Shown: piece after piece, positions 36,308 to 57,426 of the stretch
How the letters are laid out: every line of letters starts with the position of its first letter
Numbering within the stretch: position 1 is the stretch's first letter
Assembly: GCA_950295325.1 (NCBI GenBank)
Contig: OX485806.1
Location: 8,430,001 to 8,494,000 of the forward strand
Origin: Polytrichum commune
Taxonomy: Eukaryota > Streptophyta > Polytrichopsida > Polytrichales > Polytrichaceae
Direction of reading: 5' to 3'
DNA length: 64,000 nt
Notes under the pieces: generated by a model
Seen by the model: the letters and a program-made list of their open reading frames with translations, nothing else
What the model was told of the DNA's origin: nothing
The model's database searches: none
Translations under genes and position numbers: made by a program

Positions 36308-39300
36308 ATGGCAGCGACGCAGTACTCGGTGGCTGAGATAGTTGTGTACCCGGTGAAAGCTTGCAAAGGAATTTCTGTGTCAAGCGCCGGCATCTCCTCC
36401 ACGGGTAATTAGCGTTTGTTAAATTCTACAGATCTCCAACTCTCGAGCTACTTATTATTTCCTCCTTCGGTCAGGTGATAGATATAGAGAGTGGATGGAT
36501 TCACATGATTTCGGTGACGGCTTATTATAACACCCTGGCCGGTGTCGAGTTTCTTGGAAATAGTCTAGGCTTACTTACAGCAACACGGTTAGATTGAAGG
36601 AAGTCACTACAAAATCTGTACTCGCGGGACTCAATGGCTGATGTCCTGTTACATTTGTGATGAGAAAAACGTCTTGGCCGGTCATTTTGCAAGGCGTTCC
36701 GTCTGTAATTGGAAACTAGTGTTAGCTTTCCTTCTTTCTATATTCATTATGCTGTTTCTTGAAGTTAAATTTTGTAATCTTCTCTGAAGGTTTGGCCACT
36801 TGCACATGGGCCATGCCCGGATTCTCCTCACTTTCTCAGCGCCTTTTGTTTAGCTTACGTTGTGGGCATCGTTGTCGAGCCAACCGACGTCTTGGTGCCT
36901 GAATTCTTCAGTGACGGCTTCCTACACCCTAGCCAATGTCGAGTTCCTGGAAACTAGTCAAGAATTACACCAACATGTTTACATGGAAGGAAGTTACAAC
37001 AAAATCTGTACTCACAGGACTATAATGGTTTGATATTCTGTTACATTTGTGATGAGAAAAACGTCATGGCTGGTACATTCGCGAGGGCGTTCCGTCAATA
37101 ATTGGAATCTAGTCTTGATTTTCCTTCTTCCTACAATCATTGTGTTTCTTGAAGGCAAATCTGTATTCTGAAGTTCTTTAAAGGTTTGGCCGGTTTGATA
37201 CGGGCCATGTCCAAATTCTCGTCGCTTTCTCAGCTAACTCTAGACTTACGCTAACACGTTTAGATTGAAGGGAGGCACTACAAAATCTGCACTCGCTGGA
37301 CTCAATGGTTGATATCCTGTTACATCTGTGATAAGAAAAACGTCCTGGCTGGTATATTCGCAAGGGCATTCTGTCTCTAATTGGAATCTAGTGTTAATTT
37401 TCCTTCTTCCTATATTTATCCTGGTTCTTGAAAATAAATTTGTATTCTGAAGTACTTTGAAGGTTTGGCCAGTTGGATACGGGCCATGCCTAAATTTTCC
37501 TCATTTTCTCAGCTAAGTCTAGACTCGTATCGACACGTTTAGATTGAAGGAAATCAAAAGAGAATCTGTACTGGCGGGACGAATTTTTTTTGATATCCTG
37601 TTTACGATCATGATGAGAAAACCGCTAGTGTTAGTCTATAATTGAAAACCGGTGTTCCCTTTTTCTATGTTCATGCTTTTTCTTGAAGATAATTTGATCC
37701 TTAAGTTCTTTGAAGGTTTGGCTAGTTGCACAAGAGCCATGCACGAATTCACCTCACTTTCTCAGCACCTTTTGGTTTAGCTCACATTGCGGTCATCGTT
37801 AATGTCTAGCCAACCAACGACTTCATACTTGGATTCTTGATATTCGAGATTGTATTGTGTTGAGATTGCTTGTTTGAGGCAGGGTTTTTATATGACCGAC
37901 AATGGATGGTAGTGAACGCCGATACCGGGCGTCTTATCGCCATGGCCAGAGCTCCAAAGCTCGCGCTGGTGCAGCCTTTTCTGTCTGCTGCTGCACTTCG
38001 AGGTGAAAGGATGCCGGATGACGCCGTCTTAGGTGCCAACTAATCCTACCTCAATTCTCTTTAGAGTTATCTGAAGAGTTTCAGTTTTCTGGAATGCTAA
38101 GTGCAAATTGTTTGAACTGTCCTGTGTCGGGAAGCTTTGCCAGAACGGGCTATATCGTCAGAACAGGACAGACTTGAAAGCTGTGGATCGTACATTGATG
38201 TAGGGAGGAACTACATGAAGCTTGACAATGAAAAATAATCATATGACTTTATTGCAGAAATTAATGCGCCGGACATGAAGCCTCTAAAGGTGCCGCTGAA
38301 GCGAAGCGCCGTGACGAAGAATGCAGGGAGCGGAGAGAGAGGCAGTGTAGTGGATGTAACTATCTACCACGTCTATTCTGGACAGGTAAGTCTTCTTCCT
38401 CCATTTCCAATTCCAAATTTCTCAACGCATCGCTACCTCTCTTCTCGTGAACTTAAAAGTGGATTCAAACGTCTGAAAATCAAGAAATGCAAGTGATCAA
38501 GAAAAACTTAGGTCCCCCTTTACACTAGAGCTCGAGTTGAGAGCTCGAACTTGCAAGTTTCGAGAGCTTGACCGATCTTCGAGCTCTCAATACTTTGAGC
38601 AAGTGTAAAGGACCATGCTCAAAGTGAGAGATCAAGGGGGAAATGGTCCTATACAAAAACAAAGAAACATTTTTAACGAGTCAGTGGAGCATTCATGACA
38701 AACCAAAGAATGCTTGAAAGCTCATTGGCTTGGGGCCCACAAAACGAGACTTGAGCTCTCGACAATTCTCAAGCTACCTTTTGAAACTTGTCAAAAATGA
38801 TTGAAGGCTCGGTCACGCTGGGCTACGAAAATGTCTCGGAAACCATTTGTGGTATAACGAGTAAATGGGTCTAATATGCTTGCACTCAAAATAGCTTAAT
38901 TTTTTTAATTTGCCTTAAGTTCGTCAAGGTGACAATTAGTAACCCAACTGCCAGTCATGCGCGGAACATCATTTGGCAGTCAGATGAGCTCTTCTGAACT
39001 GGTATTTCAATCCAAAAACAAAGTAGGACCTTGCAAACAATAGCAGATAGTTTGTTGTCTCTCCAATTTCCATAAACAACTTATACTCTTGCATGAGTTG
39101 ACCGATCTCCTCACTTGGTATGCCAACCCAGAGAGACAACCCAATGAGAGCTTGCCTTAAAATGACAGAGAGCTTGTTGTGATCCTTCCACATAAGATCC
39201 ATCAAGGTGCCATCTAAGCATTGTAAGTTTGGTAAAACCGTCAACCTCTCAAGTTAGGAGCTCGTGTGTAAAGTGAATTTGAGTGAACAAGCACGCGTAA

Positions 39301-41229
39301 GAGGTACCCCGCCAATGAGGAGGCTCCTTTCTTGCAGCTCTCAACTCAAGCTGATCTTCTGTAAAGGGGGCCTTATGTAGTTCACAAGTAGGATCATAAG
39401 GATTTTGCTCAATGCGGTGTTTGAGTCCACACTAGTAGCACAAAATGAAGAGGACAGCAATTCGAGCTTCAAAATCCGACGTGCCTTAGAGTCGACTTGA
39501 CAGGGGGTGGACGAAGGGCCCGAAGCGGCAGCGTGGTGGACCCGCTATTTGGACATGCCGGCTCGTTTTGTCCGATTTGATCCCGGTGATTTGTCCCGCC
39601 ATGTTTATTCCTGCATCTTGTATCCATATTTTGTTCGATAGTTTCCCTGGTGAATTCTGCTGTTAAACTTTCTGTGAATGTTGTTTTATCTTTCATGCAA
39701 CCTTAGTTATGTCTTCTTCAATTGTATGCGTGAATTAGGCGCCTTACAGGAGCCAAGGCAAGCAGAATTGGCGCCCGATGGCTACACCACAGGTTTCGTC
39801 AACACTGGCCAGTTCCTCTTTGCATCGGAGGTGCCTTTTCGTCTCCTCCCTCACTGAGTTACCTCTGTCAGCTCAATTACATGATGAAGGATGATGAGGA
39901 TTTATTCGTCATATATTGCATCTTCTCATTTCGATGAGTTTTCGATTTATTGCAGGCTTCTTTGGACAAAGTGAACACGTATTTTCCTGATGCGCCCGTG
40001 CGGATGAACCGCTTCCGTCCAAAGTACACCACATTCAATCTTCTCAAAGACCTTCACCTTCTGAATTCACAAACATTTCATTGACATAGAGTATATTAAA
40101 TTCACATGCTTGTCAGCCCACTCTACGAAATTAACATCGGAACATCATCAGAATACTGACACAAAGTACATGTCATGTGGCATCATCAGCGTTGTTGTCC
40201 GAGGGCCATCTTCATTCGAAGAGGATAAGTGGCGGAAGTTCACCATCACACACGAGGGCACCACTCTCAACTTCATCTATGTCATGCCTCGAGGTCTTTG
40301 TAAGGTAATTATGTGATTTGATCAAAAGCACGGTTTTGCGTGTATCCACCAAATCTACACCATATTCACTGGCTCGAAGATTCATTGGTTTGATTAGAAC
40401 TAGCACACACATAAATGATGCTTGTGTAATTATTATTCTGCATAACACAACCCCTTGCAGGTGCCGACAATCAACATGGAGAAGCCGGACCTGGAAAGTG
40501 AGGAGCCAGTGAAAGTAAGATTCTCTCCGCTCGTGTTTAGGGTTTAGGGTTTGAGGCTGGTCCACATTTTCCTTCTGTGTTGAGTTCTTCTTGTTCAATT
40601 ACCATCTTCTTTCCACTAGAGCTTATTGCTATTGATTTACAGTAATGGATATCATGAGGACATACTAAACACTATCTTACAAACAGTTTCAATCATGTAA
40701 TATGTTCATCAGTAATATGGGATAGGCTACAACGTAGGCTTGCACAATCGCACATCTGGATATGGCACCATTTCCCAAGAGTGAAGTAGAGGAATTACGT
40801 CAAAGGGATCACAGTGTATACTAAACCTTGGCTCAACAGACAATGTTTTCATTCCGGTCTGCGCACCATGTGGAGAATGCAACCAACACCAAAAAGGTCT
40901 GCATATTATAACAACTCTAATGTCGAATGAATTTGTCGTATTTTTTTTATCAAATCTGCTAGCATGGTATACTCTTGCTTCAGCAGAAACATTTGACTTT
41001 TGATGATCTAACACAAATAACTCAGGAGGTAAACGTACCTGAAACTTTGCTTGCTCCAGGCTTTACTTGTCAAGACCTCTCACGTTCTTATTATAATGCT
41101 GGACTATTGGGATGACAGGCTTACTTCGGGACATACTTTGTGTGCGACTTTACTCTTTCAAAGTCTACTTCAAAAGCACCGCCGACCATGGGAGTTGGTG
41201 ACTCACTCAATGTCCTGACAATGAGTTAG
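36308..41229 (+). CDS. MOSC domain protein, mARC-like molybdenum cofactor sulfurase-family protein (11 exons, 331 aa)
   Basis: Exons: 36308-36404, 37883-38032, 38258-38385, 39504-39585, 39739-39830, 39956-40023, 40190-40304, 40461-40514, 40840-40896, 40987-41028, 41119-41229; all GT-AG, phases consistent. An N-terminal MOSC_N barrel (residues 1-125) has VYPVKACKGI, GFLYDRQWMVV and LEINAPDMKPL. The MOSC domain follows: ARFVRF (exon 4), YTTGFVNTGQFLFASE, VRMNRFRP, VVVRGPSSFEEDKWRKF, then LCKVPTIN with Cys243 at the position of the molybdenum-ligating cysteine of mARC proteins. The C-terminus has AYFGTYFV and a GVGDSLNVL ending, the usual GDPVxVL end of the family. Length fits plant homologues (about 320 aa). 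Known family role: reduction of N-hydroxylated compounds by a molybdenum cofactor, fed by cytochrome b5 and its reductase. There is no obvious transit peptide or membrane anchor. The first Cys of the usual CxRC pair appears as Arg. Exons 9 and 10 are short and less conserved. Confidence 0.9.
36560..37790 (+). repeat. Degenerate direct repeats in intron 1 of the MOSC gene
   Basis: Four units start near 36567, 36957, 37236 and 37517. Each carries 'agattgaagg', 'aatctgtact', 'gatgagaaaaacg', 'aattggaa' and 'gaaggtttggc' in the same order. Spacing is about 280-390 bp. They are confined to intron 1 (36405-37882). Confidence 0.78.
38511..39372. mobile_element. PIF/Harbinger-like element in intron 3 of the MOSC gene (862 bp)
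   Basis: It starts GGTCCCCCTTTACACTAGAG and ends CTGTAAAGGGGGCC, with a further inverted GAGTTGAGAGCT inside each end. Direct repeats TTA flank it (38508-38510 and 39373-39375). It is a relative of 45027-45999, in the opposite sense. A 91-codon minus frame (38969-39244) has no recognised domain. Confidence 0.82.
40534..40556 (+). repeat. Short interstitial telomere-like tract (TTTAGGG)
   Basis: GTTTAGGGTTTAGGGTTTGA lies just after the exon 8 donor of the MOSC gene. It is a plant-type telomere motif in two full units plus a degenerate one. Confidence 0.7.
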
Positions 41230-42199
41230 GTTCAATTGCCATCTTCTGCCGACAGCCTGTTTCATCAAGTATATTGTCATAATCACAGGCTGTTGCACAA
41301 TGAAGCTCATCAAGTTTGTCACTATATTCTATAGAGGTTTGTCACAAATGGCAACGCTAGATTCTACGCTTTGACTACAACACCCAAATTGAGATAGGTG
41401 ATTGATGAAGGTCAAAGTGTAAGTACAACTCAGAAATTAACGTATTTGCAGTAGTCGTGGATTTGGAGAGCAGGCTAAAACTCAGTACACTGGCATGTAG
41501 TAATCTGATGATGCTGCAAAAAACCTCTGAGATGCAAGGACATGCATATCGTCATGAGATGATTGTATTACAATTTGCTGGTATGCAGTGAAAGTGTTTC
41601 CTAGGTATATGAGTTAAAAAGCCAAGTAGGTAAACAGAGTACGGTTTGGAGTTACTGAAATCCAGAAAACCTTCCAGTGAGTCATACTCTAGAGTTCATA
41701 AAGGGTTGCTCATTCAGGTGGAGTGCATTTCCCACAATGCCCTTGTGCTTTTACAACCATGCATGCAGATAGCACTTCATTCATAATCTCCGGGTTTTGT
41801 ATATGAGCAGACCAGTTATGTCCCATAGACGGCTTGAGTAGGTGAACATTTAGTTGTAATAGTTGTGATAGGCATCAACACTCCTCTCACAATTATGCAG
41901 TCCATAAGTTAGGAAAACCAAGGCTATTAGCACATATCCCCACTACAATCGTCACTAAACTTTAACATTGAAATATATACATAATTATTTGCTCTTGTTC
42001 AATAGCTTAGCTCTATAAATTCGCCTAGATTACTAATGAGCCTAAGTCTATGTCCAAGAGTCAGTTGGGTTTCCTAAAATCTACTAAAGGGGTACCGTCG
42101 AGAGCTCTCTATTTTGACACAAAATAATTATTTTCTCCTCAAATTTGGCCACATGTCATGCTCACAGTCGCTAAGACACACTTGTATCCCACATGGAAA
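41230..42199. other. 3' region of the MOSC gene
   Basis: It probably contains the 3' UTR and intergenic sequence. No ORF or repeat ends are recognised. Confidence 0.4.
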
Positions 42200-42586
42200 C
42201 TACACTAGATATGTTATGATATTTAGTGTCATATGGTATTTAGTGTCACTATGGTAATTTTCGGATGACACTTTCTTATGAAGAAGTGAACAAATACTGT
42301 CATGGGTGATGGATGAGTTCATCCATTGGCCAAAACCCTACCTTCTCTTGTCCGCAGCTTGTGATGAAATATTGTCATGGATGATTGAAATTTGGATGAA
42401 AGACCACTTGGTAAGTGACAGTAATAATTGCAACACTGTAAAATCCATAATCCCCTAGAAAATTTACAAGGAATGACAAATAATGTTGGGTTGACATTTA
42501 GTGTTGGTGACACTATACCACGGTTTACAATTAGTATTGAGTAAGACAATTAGAATTGGTGACACTAAATACCATACTCAATGTAC
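42200..42586 (+). mobile_element. MITE family D, copy 2 (about 387 bp)
   Basis: It begins CTACACTAGATATGTTATGA and ends ACTAAATACCATACTCAATG. The interior is collinear with 29474-29818 and the reverse of 59928-60300. Confidence 0.75.
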
Positions 42587-44042
42587 AATCCGGCACACAC
42601 AAAGGTGAAATAGAGAGCCCTCTATAGTAATAGTAAAAACTTGTCCATATAGGTTGGTTGCTAACTCATCCCAATTTAAGCTCACTAGACTAATTCAAGG
42701 TCTTTGACCCCAATATAGGAGTCAATTTATATGAAACAACATTCCTTGGGCTCTACAATTGTAATCAGTGAATTCGCCCTCCCCCTCCAGTGTTCAAGTT
42801 TGAAGTGTGCACATGCATTTCAATGTGAAGGGCTTTAGAATAATCACACTTCACTCAAACTTTCAAGCTCTTTTGCAACACTTCACAAAAAGAAAAACTT
42901 GATATTGGCCGTTCTGTATTGAATATGAAAATAATATGATGTCTCACTATATTGAAGAAGTACATGCAATAAAATGATGCACTAAAATTATTTAGATTCC
43001 CTACATAATGCACTTAATCATCATCAAACTCCAAAGGCAAAGCCCTCCGGTTTTTGGTCAATTTCCAAGTGTCAAAAATTCTAGCCCAATCCACATTTTC
43101 CATCAGAAGACCACATAATGACACTCACATCAATGCATCCAATGTTTCAAGTTTCAATCGACTTTTGCGATCACTCTTCACCCAATTTTGTTTGGAAAAT
43201 CCACGCTTACATATAGTTGTGCTTGCCAAACCGAAGTCGTAATCAATGCCAAGTCGAAGTTGCAGAATCAAAATTTAGGAGTTATTGAAATTTGGAAGTG
43301 TCTACTAGAGTGCCAAGATTGGAGTCCAGCCATGTTTCTATTTGCATATTGCAGCCACTATATTTTGTGACAAGAAGTCTTTGGAGAGGCCTTCACTATG
43401 AAGTTCAATTAACCAGAAGGATTCCACCTACCCATTGAATACAATGAGGTTCCAAAGTTACATTCTTGTGATGCTCATGTGCAACATTCTTCCTGCCTAT
43501 AAAAGGAGTGTAAGATGGCCATTCCTAATTGTAGCAAACAGTATACAATTCAGCACCATAACCCCCACCTTCTTGACCCCTAAAGGCTGAAGCGAAATCT
43601 CCCCAAAATTGCCTAAAACAAAGCTGTCCAATTCAGCAGCTCATCAAAGAAAAACGACACCTCTTATCCTAGATCTGATCATACGGATGGCATCTGTACA
43701 GACTCCAGAGTTAGAATTTTCAGCCAAGATTAGGAGATAATATAGTAAGCATGTACGCTGGTGTGGTTGGGCAGAAGTGACTGGCCATTCAAAAATGCCC
43801 GCTTGGCCTTTAGGGGTTAAAAAGAGGCAGTCTCCCACTGGACACCACGTGTCCTAATTCCACATTTCTGATCAAAAGGACCATGGCTTGTATCCATGTT
43901 GTGTATACGTACACAAGAATGTTGAATTATGGATATTTTGACGTCCATATTTTTAAGTGGTGGACTCTGCATTCGTAACCAATATTACTGACAAAGAGTC
44001 TTGGAACTTTCAGCTCACAATGTGCAGATGGCTTGATCATTT
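42587..44042. other. Intergenic region downstream of the NSUN6-like gene
   Basis: It includes an inverted pair ACCCCTAAAGGC (about 43576) / GCCTTTAGGGGTT (about 43807) that may bound a small element of about 250 bp. No gene is supported. Confidence 0.4.
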
Positions 44043-52813
<8,771 letters not shown>

Positions 52814-54039
52814 CGCTACAAAATTTTAATCTCAACCGCAATCGCACTCAACCTCCGAAATTGTAATCCCAATCCCAGTCAAACAATCTTCTCTTTCGCC
52901 CTCTCCGGATGCGAACAAGCAGAGTTCAAGGATGGCAAAGGGTTCTCTAAGACTTGAGACTTTAGCATTGAATTAAGGTAAGCTTATCATTGTGGACTCT
53001 GCTTAATAAAACGCCTATATTTTGAGTGGCATATGGCAAGGATTTTGTAGTTTAAAATACATACTAAAAATACATATGTGACATGTGTTAATGGTGGGAA
53101 TGAATTATGTGCTCAAAATATAGAGAATCATTATAGGTTCAATAATGAACATTTGCATAACATTATTCAGCTCCTTGATTGCGTTCCGTGGGACCAGGTA
53201 TCAAACGAGCATAATTCTCTTTTAATTTTGGGATTCCTTGTTTATAGAGGAGCACTCGGACTATGTACTATAGAATTTTTGACAAGTAGCTTTGAACCGC
53301 GACCTCTTTCTTTGGAAAAAAAGACCATCATCTAGTTGCTCAGTATTGTTATGTGACTTGGGAGGAGCTTTGTGATCATTTACTCTAAACTCTTATAACT
53401 TTTGCATACATTCTCAATCAGAATGTTGAAATGTTTGATATAATAATCTTCATAAAGAGTAATATTTGATACAAATCATTCAATTAAACAGTTAAATTGT
53501 ATGTGGAGTTGAGAAGCTCATCATCTACACACGTTCTTCAAGAATCTCCACTTGATTGTTATATAAAACAAGATGGAAAATGGCAAGCCTCTAAAACATC
53601 ATCTTTCTTCAAAATCAACACTTAAGAAGTTTATGGTATTGATTCTCAAATTTTTTTTCTTTCTCTACAGGTGCACAAGGGCATGTTTTCATTCAATTGA
53701 AGAACCCTTGCCTCATTGCCTCCGCAACTTTTGTATGATAATAAAAATAAAAATAAAAATCCAGCCCTCCTTATTTTGTGAAGTTTTTTTCACCCTTGTC
53801 CTTCCAATTCTCATGTGTTAGGTCGAAATTTGTAACGTCAACCGGAATACAGCCTGCAATGTCATTGTTTGGAAGAAGAAAAAAACTATATTAGTGCTTG
53901 GCATATTCATAGCTTATTTAACCCCTAGTTGCATTTGGGGTAATATATATATGACCACAAGTGAATTTTGGTGTTTTGATCCGCACCCTTAAATTTATGA
54001 AATCAAGTTAAAATTTCTACAGAAGTTGTAGGACCCTTG
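52814..54039. other. Upstream of the NSUN6-like gene, no other gene
   Basis: The first about 150 bp would hold the promoter and 5' UTR of the minus-strand gene. A plus-sense family E copy occupies about 53000-53540. The rest is AT-rich. Confidence 0.45.
53000..53540 (+). repeat. Dispersed repeat family E copy
   Basis: It starts 'ctctgcttaataaaacgcct' and shares 'gagtggcatatggcaagg' and 'attataggttcaataatgaac' with other plus-sense copies. Confidence 0.5.
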
Positions 54040-54540
54040 GGGCCACTTCACACACGAGCCAAGAGCCGTGACCATGAAATTGTGAGAGCCCAAAAGAAAG
54101 TGTCCAAAGGCCGTCCCAACACACCTTCAACATCATGTAGTGTGGTCATGGACCCTCAAGTGTATTGTGAAGTCATACCTGACTGGGTCCTCAACCAAAT
54201 GTTATTTCAATGAATGTTTATTCATGCGGGTCCTCACACATGATAAAATAGAATAAATCAACGGTTGTGAGTGTTCGGAGTGCCATGGTCTCCCAATTTT
54301 GTGTTAAGCCTACCTTCAAGAGGTGGTTTTTGAAGATAGTCCAAGTGATCATGAAACATGATTCATTTGATGCCATGTAGGAATCCATGTAGACTTTACA
54401 TCCATCTTGCATTCACATACTCCGTTGGTCCCTCAAGCGTACTGCAAAGTGAACTTGGAATGGCTCCGCCTTTTTCACCAACAAGAGTGTTTGAAGTGTA
54501 ATGGTCATGGGCTCTCAATCTTTTGTGTGCGAAGTGGCCC
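54040..54540 (+). mobile_element. Tourist-like MITE, family A, copy 4 (501 bp)
   Basis: The ends are GGGCCACTTCACACACGAG and GTGCGAAGTGGCCC. Flanking triplets are TTG (54037-54039) and TTA (54541-54543), a target duplication with one later change. The interior is slightly more diverged than in copies 1-3. Confidence 0.82.
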
Positions 54541-55874
54541 TTAGAGAAAATCACTTTTTGTTTATCTTTGCAAACCCCCGCCCCAAAAAAAATAAAAAAA
54601 TAAGGGTATATTAGGCATTGACAAGCCACCCTGAACCCACCTTCAACCGACCCAAGATGAAGTGGAGTTCGTGATCTATCTTATATGAAGGCAGTGAAGG
54701 TCAATATACAATGGCACCACTAATGACACCTAAACCCATCACTCTGTGGGCACGGGCACTCCTTTTCCATGGGGAACGGTTCAAGGTAGTAGAATGTTGG
54801 TGATTGGGAGACAATTATAGGTGTTGTTTTTGGGTGGGCTGTTGTTTTTGGGTGGGTTGTTGGTTTTAGCTTCCTCTACCTTAGCTTGATTGCCATGAAT
54901 ACCATATTTCCAAACCTATCCAATTATTTTGCATTGTTTATACACTCTAGTAAACGTGGCAAGCTCTCAAACAATACAAGCAGTAAGGGGGAAGAATGAT
55001 AGCCAAGATCCACAACATTATGAGGAGATCCTGAAATATTTTGAGCCGGATTTGAGAGGGGTTCATCACTCTTGAGAATTGACATCATCATTAGCAAGAT
55101 GTGATTACAATATCAAAATTAATATACAAGATTGCTTGATTCGCATAATCAAGCAATGCAAATTACGAATGGAGTCGCAATTGCAATTACAAATGAACGG
55201 TTGTATTCTTGCTTTATTCATGGTGTTTACAAATTCTTCCTTTCCCCCCATGGGTCACCACGATCACGGTGTCCTTGGCTTCCCACTTGCCCCAAGATAT
55301 GGCTTCCCACCCGCTAATAGTCCATGGCAAAAAGTGTTAGTTGGCTCAACGATTATGAAGCTCTTAATGGCCAAATCCAACATATCATGGCGTTGTTGGA
55401 TGACAATTACCTCATCATGCTCCCACAACTTTGGCATTTTGAGTTGATTCCAAGGCCTCCTTACGCACATGAAGGACTTTCGGTATAGGTTTCATGGTCA
55501 TATGGTGTATAAACTTGGGTGGACATTCCCACCTCAAATTTATTTCGAAGTCCGCAAAAACATGTGGCCATATTGAGCAAACCTTGCCGTCGAATATTCA
55601 ACTTCAAAAGATGATGGTAATGAAGATGACCTTAAACATAGACTGAGGAGGATTGTGCATGAACAAGGGGACTTTGTTACAGCGAATGCACAAGAAACGG
55701 AAGCTCATGGTGGACTCTTGGATAGACAAGAAACCGGTAGTCATGTTATCCACTCATTCTTTACAGTTGGATCCAGAGGAAGAATGTTACTATGCCTTGA
55801 GGTTTAGTGGACATCGTATACATTTATATTGTGGTATTGTATGTATTACTAATGAATCTTGTACCATAGAATGC

Positions 55875-55918
55875 GTGAATGGGTGTCGTGGGCCTTCAGT
55901 CTCCTATGTGAAGTGGCC
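55875..55918 (+). mobile_element. Solo right end of a family A MITE
   Basis: 'gtcgtgggcc.tcagtctc' followed by TGTGAAGTGGCCC matches only the last about 40 bp of family A. No left end was found nearby; a larger relative or a deletion derivative is possible. Confidence 0.6.
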
Positions 55919-56597
55919 CTAAGTCAAAAGTTGGTATTCACTTATTTATTTTGTATCCAACAAATATACCATATGTAATATTCTAAAATTATTTAGCACA
56001 TGTTATCAACTCAAACTCATTTACTTTGGATTAGTCAAACTAGACTCATCTAATAAATAGTTATGTTTGTCAAACCATCTAGTTAAATTTTCCATCTTGA
56101 AGATTATGTGCAAGATTCTAGCGAAGATGGAAAACACCACCTCTTAATAAACTATAAAGTTCTCATTGAATTGTCTAATGAACAGATTCTCCTCTAAGAA
56201 AACAACTAATGTGTCTTAAGTCCTCTGTGAGAGTTCTATGCTGGATACTCATTTAGCCTTCTTAGCTATCAGTATTGGTAAGGGCATGTTCCAAATTCCC
56301 AATTGAGAATCTCGAGGCTTGTGCATGGTAACAATAGTTTGCAAGTAGTTGGAGGCATGCCTCGTTGGGCAAGGGGTCTTGGGTATTTCGTAACAAGGTG
56401 TATGCCATGCACTTAGATATTGAAAGATAGAAAGTTAGCATTTGCATGGTCGTTGGTCATGCAGGAATAACATCATTGGGAATCGACTAAATCAACCATC
56501 TTCATAATATTGTTCAACAACGTTATATTGTTCAAAGGGATCAACAAAGTTGGGCACATTATTCAAGAACATAGTGTTTGTGATGCCTAGATGCATA

Positions 56598-56952
56598 CCG
56601 TAACACCATAGCAGGTTCGTTCATAAATAATTCCCCAAAAAAAACGTAAAAAAACAGAAATTACAGGCAAAGAGAAACGAATAACTCTCAAATTATACTG
56701 TGATAAAAACGAAAAGACAGAAAATCAAGATTAGGGTAATGACTTAGGTTTAAACAAGTTGGGCCGCCATAAATGGATGAAAAACGCAATTAGGATGAAA
56801 TTTCTGCACATCTTTCCCACCCTAAACACGAATGATTTTTAATCCAATAAATGAGAAGACGAATTTAAAAAAAAAATTGGAACACGAACCTTATTTTTTC
56901 AAAAAAAAAAAATTGGAACACGGCAGGTGGCGAACCTGCTATGGTGTTACGG
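56598..56952. mobile_element. TA-target element with CCGTA ends, family G, copy 2 (355 bp)
   Basis: The left CCGTAACACCATAGCAGG and right CCTGCTATGGTGTTACGG are perfect inverted ends extending to 22 bp (to GTTCG). TA flanks both sides (56596-56597 and 56953-56954). It shares AGCAGGTTCG at the same offset with 29819-30761. Confidence 0.82.
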
Positions 56953-57426
56953 TATTCGTGAGTGTGAATAGGGTGCAATTTCTATCATGTGAACATACCC
57001 CATCTTTTGAGGAATGTTGTGATTGTTACACAATATGCCACTTTCAAACTAAGTGTGGGTTTGGGTTGTGACCATTTATTTGCTTTAGAATCTTGCCGAT
57101 CACTCTAGAAATTATTTCAAAAACTCTTCTTTATGGTAGTACTGGGACTCTACTAACATTTATACGGTAATGGGCCCCACACATGTCAATGACAACTATA
57201 ATAAAAAGCCATTACGATGACGTGTCTTTCTCTTCAATTTTATTTGCTATATTTTTTAGTTGGGTGTTCCTAGTCTAATAATACAATTCTCATATCCAAT
57301 TAAACATACAATTAATCTTTTCATTTCCGGTTTATGAATGGTCACCATTGGTCATTCAAGAAGTTAAGGGTGAACGTAGGTGTGACTGCTAAGAGGTTGT
57401 GAAAATAGTAACATAAGAAGAACTCA

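Larger units (their letters stand above)
54544..57426. other. Repeat-rich region without a supported gene
   Basis: A 122-codon frame (55079-55447) and an 89-codon frame (55653-55922) are unlike known proteins to me. The interval 55875-55918 is a solo right end of family A (GTGAAGTGGCCC then TAA). It also holds the family G element at 56598. Confidence 0.4.

Noticed and set aside
38969-39244. Possible transposase frame in the PIF-like element
   Set aside because: At 91 codons it shows no DDE or Myb-like motif that I can identify. Kept only as a note in the element entry.
53195-53335. Second tRNA-like or SINE box (gctttgaaccgcgacc)
   Set aside because: Neither strand gives a good B box with an A box at the right distance.
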